Below are positions 60,170 to 64,000 of a DNA stretch of 64,000 nucleotides, piece after piece. The notes under the pieces are model-generated. The model made no database searches and was not told the origin of the DNA. It saw only the letters and a program-made list of their open reading frames with translations. How positions within the stretch are numbered: the stretch's first letter is position 1; each line of letters begins with the position of its first letter. Where the stretch lies: the NCBI RefSeq assembly GCF_001467895.1, contig NZ_LNYO01000002.1, positions 1 to 64,000 of the forward strand. Reading direction: 5' to 3'. This stretch comes from Legionella nautarum. GTDB lineage: Bacteria; Pseudomonadota; Gammaproteobacteria; Legionellales; Legionellaceae. Made by a program: the position numbers and the translations under genes.

Positions 60170-63100
60170 TCAAGTGTTGAGCCGCTTTCGCTGCAAAGGC
60201 AATTTAATAAAATAATACACAGACGGTAGAACAAAAAGGGTAAACAGAGTGCCCATGCACAATCCGCCAATCAGCACGGTGCCGATTACATGGCGGGATT
60301 CAGCACCGGCATCATGAGATAAGCATAAAGGAATCGCGCCAAAAACCATGGCTGCTGTGGTCATCAGAATGGGGCGCAAGCGTAAGACAGAGGCTTGTTG
60401 TATAGCTTCAAAAAGAGGTGTTCCTTGAGCCCTTAACTGATTAGCAAATTCAACGATTAAAATCCCATGTTTAGAAATCAAGCCAATTAAGGTAATTATT
60501 CCGACTTGAGTGAAAATATTCAATGACTGCCCACATAAATAGGTTAAAAATAGCGCTCCAGAACAAGCTAGGGGTACGGTCAATAGGATAATAAAAGGGT
60601 CAATAAAGTTTTCAAACTGAGCAGCCAAGATAGCATAGATAAATACTAGCGATAAAATCAATAAAAACAACATGGTATTTGACGATTCGCTATAGGTTTT
60701 AGCTGCGCCATCCCAGGTTATTTTATAATTGGCCGGTAATTCATTTTTAGTGAGCTCCCAAATTTTATCCATTTTATTAAACATGGATTCACCGGCGCGA
60801 GGCTGAATATGGAGCGTTGTTGAGCGCATTTGTTTATAGTGATCGAGTGTTGCTGGTTGCGCTTTGGGGCTCATCTTCGCGACAGTTCCTAATGAGATGC
60901 GATTTCCCGTTGGGGTGGTGAGGTATAATTCATCCAAAGTCCAGGGGGAGGTGGCGCCTTTGACGGTTAGGTTATAAACAACACCATCCTTTTGGAAGCT
61001 GATGGCTTTATTGCCACTAAAAAATACTTCGATTGTTTTTGCTACCTGATTAGCTGATAAACCTAGTTTTGAAAGCACATTATTGTCCAGATCGATGTTA
61101 AAACCCATGGAATCCAAACGGAGATCAAAACGCGTATTTTCAAAAAGTTTAGTGTTATCAAGCGCCGCTTTGACTTTTTCTGTTTGTTCAAATAATTGAC
61201 GATAACTGTCTGAGCTTGAGATAACTAAACTGAGATCGGAGCCGTTACCGACATTATCAACGCCTGGAAGACCATTATCCCACGACCAAACATGCGCATC
61301 CATAGAAGGAAAATGAGTCAGTTGTGGTTTGAGTGCTTCGGTGATTTGTTCTGCCGAGCGTTGTCTTGTGGCATGAGGTTTAAGTGGAAGAATGATACTT
61401 GAGCCCCAATCACCGACAAAGGTCAATTTATTATCCGACTCGGGAATACCATTACTCTTTGCTTCTATGCTTTCTGCTTTTTTATTTAAACTATCCAGAT
61501 CTTCACCGGCAACGGAGGGGGTAAAAATGCCTATGAGTCCACGATCTTCTTTCGGTGCTGTCTCATGAGGTAATAAACTGTAGAACAAAACACTGAGGCC
61601 AATGGAAATACAAGCAGCAAGCAGCGTGATTTTTTTTTGTTTAATACTATAGCCTAAACTTTTCGCATAAAGCGCTGCGAGCCAATCAAGGAACTGATCG
61701 ATTTTAGGCCATAAATGATGTGTGTTTGCATTTAATAATTTGGCACACATTAGCGGTGAAAGCGTCAGAGCGACTAGGCCTGAAATAAAAACACTGCCTG
61801 CAAGTGCCACAGCAAATTCAATAAATAATTGCCCAAGCATCCCCTGCACGAAAGCTATGGGCATATAAACACTGGCCAAAGTGAGCGTCATGGCAACGAT
61901 AGCAAAACCAATTTCTTTAGCTCCTTTTATCGCCGCTGCTAGTGAGCTTAGGCCATTTTCAATATGACGCCAGATATTTTCTAAGACAATGATGGCATCA
62001 TCAACGACAAGCCCTACGGCAAGTACCATTGCTAATAACGTCATTAAATTAATGGAATAGCCAAAAAGTTTTAAAAACAGCAGGGAACCCAGCAGCGAAA
62101 TAGGAATGGTTAATAAAGGAATTAAGGTCGCGCGAATATTACGCAAGAAAATGAAAACAATAAAAAGTACTAAAAGGATAGCCTCCAAAATCGAGGATTG
62201 AATATTTTTAAGCGAAGAGTTGATAAAGTCTGATTGATCGAGAATTACAGAGATTTTCATATCTTTGGGCAGGCTTTGCTGTAAAGCAGCAACTTCTTTG
62301 CGCACCAATTTTGAAACCTCAATCGGATTTGCATCATTAGCTCGATCAACCGATAAGACTAAACCTGCATGACCATTGACTCTGACTCGCATTTGCGTGT
62401 TATCGGTGGTCAATTTAATCTGCGCAACTGATTTTAATAGAACAGGATAGCGCTTGTTATCGGTTTTAATCAGTAAATTTTCGTAATCTTCACTGGTTTT
62501 AAGTTCCGAATTAAGTGAACTGGGGATCTTATTTTGATAATTACCTGCCGGCATAGAAACGCGACTTCGGCCAAGTGCATCTAAAATTTCATCGACATTA
62601 GTTCCAAAAGCAAACAATTTTTTCGGATCGAGACGAATAGCATAAGTATAGGGTTGTCCCCATACCTCTACTGAGGCAACACCAGGTACGCTGCGAAAAG
62701 CGTTTTTTAGATTTAAATTGGCATAATGAGTTAATTCACCAAAATCAAGCGAAGTGGACTCCAGTGAAATGCCGATAAAAGGAAATCCAGTTGCTTTGCG
62801 CTGCCGTTCAACAAGAGGCGTTTTTATTTCTGTAGGAAGCATGGATTTTGCTTGACCCACCGCATCCTGGGTCGCATTTAATGCCCTATCCATCGGTGTC
62901 CCAGCACGGAATATTAAGGTAATTTGCGAAAAGCCTGAATTTGATTGGGAGGTAATATTTTCTAAGCCTTCGATTCCTGCTAAGCGATCCTCCAAAATAT
63001 TAGTGACTGCTGATTCAACCAGATCAGGACTGGCGTTGGGATAAGTTGTTTGCACAGTGATGGTTGGAAAACTGATGTTAGGGTACTCACGAATCGACAG

Positions 63101-63193
63101 TGAATAAAAACTAAGTAAGCCTAAGACCACAATCATGGAGTTTAGGATGATTGCTATAACCGGATGTTTAATAAAATAGCTAGTCAATTTCAT
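60170..63193 (-). CDS. RND-family (HAE-1/AcrB-like) efflux pump permease
   Basis: A 1007-residue protein with twelve membrane helices and two large periplasmic loops. Helix 4 GLVVDDAIIVLENIWRHIE carries the proton-relay aspartates, and GLISKHGILIVEFANQLR is typical of HAE-1 pumps. It is a little shorter than AcrB (1049). It overlaps the adaptor gene by 4 bases. The substrate is unknown. No outer-membrane channel gene is within the window. Confidence 0.93.
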   Translation of the reverse strand: MKLTSYFIKHPVIAIILNSMIVVLGLLSFYSLSIREYPNISFPTITVQTTYPNASPDLVESAVTNILEDRLAGIEGLENITSQSNSGFSQITLIFRAGTPMDRALNATQDAVGQAKSMLPTEIKTPLVERQRKATGFPFIGISLESTSLDFGELTHYANLNLKNAFRSVPGVASVEVWGQPYTYAIRLDPKKLFAFGTNVDEILDALGRSRVSMPAGNYQNKIPSSLNSELKTSEDYENLLIKTDNKRYPVLLKSVAQIKLTTDNTQMRVRVNGHAGLVLSVDRANDANPIEVSKLVRKEVAALQQSLPKDMKISVILDQSDFINSSLKNIQSSILEAILLVLFIVFIFLRNIRATLIPLLTIPISLLGSLLFLKLFGYSINLMTLLAMVLAVGLVVDDAIIVLENIWRHIENGLSSLAAAIKGAKEIGFAIVAMTLTLASVYMPIAFVQGMLGQLFIEFAVALAGSVFISGLVALTLSPLMCAKLLNANTHHLWPKIDQFLDWLAALYAKSLGYSIKQKKITLLAACISIGLSVLFYSLLPHETAPKEDRGLIGIFTPSVAGEDLDSLNKKAESIEAKSNGIPESDNKLTFVGDWGSSIILPLKPHATRQRSAEQITEALKPQLTHFPSMDAHVWSWDNGLPGVDNVGNGSDLSLVISSSDSYRQLFEQTEKVKAALDNTKLFENTRFDLRLDSMGFNIDLDNNVLSKLGLSANQVAKTIEVFFSGNKAISFQKDGVVYNLTVKGATSPWTLDELYLTTPTGNRISLGTVAKMSPKAQPATLDHYKQMRSTTLHIQPRAGESMFNKMDKIWELTKNELPANYKITWDGAAKTYSESSNTMLFLLILSLVFIYAILAAQFENFIDPFIILLTVPLACSGALFLTYLCGQSLNIFTQVGIITLIGLISKHGILIVEFANQLRAQGTPLFEAIQQASVLRLRPILMTTAAMVFGAIPLCLSHDAGAESRHVIGTVLIGGLCMGTLFTLFVLPSVYYFIKLPLQRKRLNT

Positions 63194-64000
63194 AGGGATA
63201 CGCGAGAAGAATCAGGTTTATAAATAGCTACTTGTAGCCCTGGATACAAACGCTCTTGACCGCGGGTGACTAGCTTTTGACCAGGCTTTAAACCAGAGAT
63301 GATTTCAATCGTCGATTTTTCTTTAAGTCCTGTTTTTACTGGTAACAAAACGATTTTATTATGGTCTACGACATAGACATGGGGTTCACTGGATTTTAAA
63401 AATACTGCAGTAAAAGGAATAACAATCGTTTCCTTCCTCTCTTCCACCACCAGATCAACATCGACATTTGAACCTACCACGCAGTGCTCACAGCGGATAT
63501 CAACATCAGCAGGGCACATATGCGTTTCCTCGTCTATCATTTTTTGTACATGACTAAGGCTGTACTCTTTTGCAAAAATGCGAACTGCTTGGCCTTCATT
63601 GATGGTTGTTAGATTAGTACAGGGAATATCGAAATCAACCACCAAGGATGTGGGATCATAGATTGTTACAATAGGATCACCTTGATTAATTTGTGCCCCT
63701 TCTCTTTTTTTATAAGCACCGATAATGCCGTCGAAGGGAGCGTAAAAACGCATGGTATCGAGCTCAATTTTGGCTTTAGATAAATCTCTTTGTGATAGGA
63801 TCCAGGCTTGCTTTTTTTCTTCTGCTTCTTTAGAACTAACAATCCCCGCTTTAAGTAAACCTGATAGGCGCTCATACTGCGTTTTGGCTATTTTTTCTGC
63901 TACCTCTGCAAGTTGATAATTATTTTCAATGTCTGGATTGACAATTTTTGCAATGAGTTCGCCTTTTTGAATTTTTTGACCTGTTGGGACTAGAGAGTCA
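63190..64000 (-). CDS. RND pump periplasmic adaptor (membrane fusion protein), N-terminus beyond the window
   Basis: The frame stays open to base 64000, so the gene is cut and at least 270 residues are present. It shows the first half of the biotinyl-lipoyl domain (GQKIQKGELIAKI), a coiled-coil hairpin with YERLSGLLKAGIVSSKEAEE and the returning MRFYAPFDGIIG half, then the beta barrel and C-terminal ERLYPGLQVAIYKPD. An unusual insert has two Cys pairs (HMCPADVDIRCEHCVVGS), which could bind metal. It joins the RND permease to an outer channel. Confidence 0.88.
   Translation of the reverse strand, partial: DSLVPTGQKIQKGELIAKIVNPDIENNYQLAEVAEKIAKTQYERLSGLLKAGIVSSKEAEEKKQAWILSQRDLSKAKIELDTMRFYAPFDGIIGAYKKREGAQINQGDPIVTIYDPTSLVVDFDIPCTNLTTINEGQAVRIFAKEYSLSHVQKMIDEETHMCPADVDIRCEHCVVGSNVDVDLVVEERKETIVIPFTAVFLKSSEPHVYVVDHNKIVLLPVKTGLKEKSTIEIISGLKPGQKLVTRGQERLYPGLQVAIYKPDSSRVSL

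Noticed and set aside
63666-63875. 69-codon minus-strand frame inside the adaptor gene
   Set aside because: The real adaptor frame is open from 63190 to the window end across this region.
1-64000. tRNA, rRNA, complete insertion sequences, phage genes or a conjugation locus
   Set aside because: None of the intergenic regions shows tRNA-like cloverleaf ends or rRNA, and no transposase, integrase or tra gene is encoded in the window.

Overview
The window reads as chromosomal DNA from a gammaproteobacterium of the Legionella group (order Legionellales). The basis is AT-rich, compact gene clusters of gammaproteobacterial type (rpsP-rimM-trmD-rplS, ffh, uvrA, lemA-htpX-like) mixed with accessory genes typical of Legionella: an ankyrin protein, large hydrophilic unknown proteins with acidic or Glu-rich C-termini, a DXD glycosyltransferase-like protein, a Stealth protein and a decayed hybrid sensor kinase. 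The assignment is by family recognition, not by search. No tRNA, rRNA, CRISPR array, intact insertion sequence or phage gene was seen.

Layout. 1-8050 is a low-density accessory stretch (+ strand): unknown proteins, a juvenile-hormone-type methyltransferase, a protein built from two 210-residue repeats, a broken hybrid histidine kinase, GyrI-like and GIY-YIG proteins, and an acidic-repeat protein beside an ankyrin protein. 8097-19924 is mostly on the - strand: a DUF2235 hydrolase, a methyltransferase, an outer-membrane barrel (+), then a tight operon of C39-like peptidase, RLAN/RimK ATP-grasp ligase, GCS2-type ligase and N-formylglutamate amidohydrolase-like protein, followed by a Stealth sugar-phosphotransferase. 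Two GT87-like membrane glycosyltransferases, a hot-dog protein and a BON protein follow. 20120-33502 is more housekeeping: uvrA, an L,D-transpeptidase, a di-haem peroxidase, a two-component pair, thiE/thiM/thiD salvage genes, lemA, an M48 protease and corA. 33503-38373 is a second accessory island: effector-like proteins, a small ribbon-helix-helix-like protein, an HD-domain protein and a DXD glycosyltransferase-like protein.

38389-48521 is an arginine regulon. argR (+) is divergent from one long - strand unit, artJ-artM-artP-argG-argH-carA-carB::argF, in which ornithine carbamoyltransferase is fused to the C-terminus of the carbamoyl-phosphate synthase large subunit. Recognisable sigma-70 promoters in both directions flank a tandem pair of ARG-box-like sites. 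This unit imports arginine, or makes it from ornithine, glutamine/bicarbonate, aspartate and ATP; no gene for ornithine synthesis is visible here. 48565-54703 holds unknowns, the yadGH-type ABC exporter, a prolyl-4-hydroxylase-type oxygenase and a YgjP-type metallopeptidase. 54834-60168 is ogt, rplS, trmD, rimM, rpsP, ffh and a CorC/HlyC protein. 60170-64000 is an RND pump and its adaptor, cut by the window end.

Two families of dispersed non-coding repeats were found. Family A is about 267 bp with inverted ends (22964-23231 and 31857-32123; fragments at 38304 and 53541). Family B is a 65 bp hairpin element (28221-28287 and 53570-53633). They sit in the spacers between transcription units. The candidates most worth following are the RLAN ATP-grasp/GCS2/C39 cluster and the CarB-ArgF fusion.
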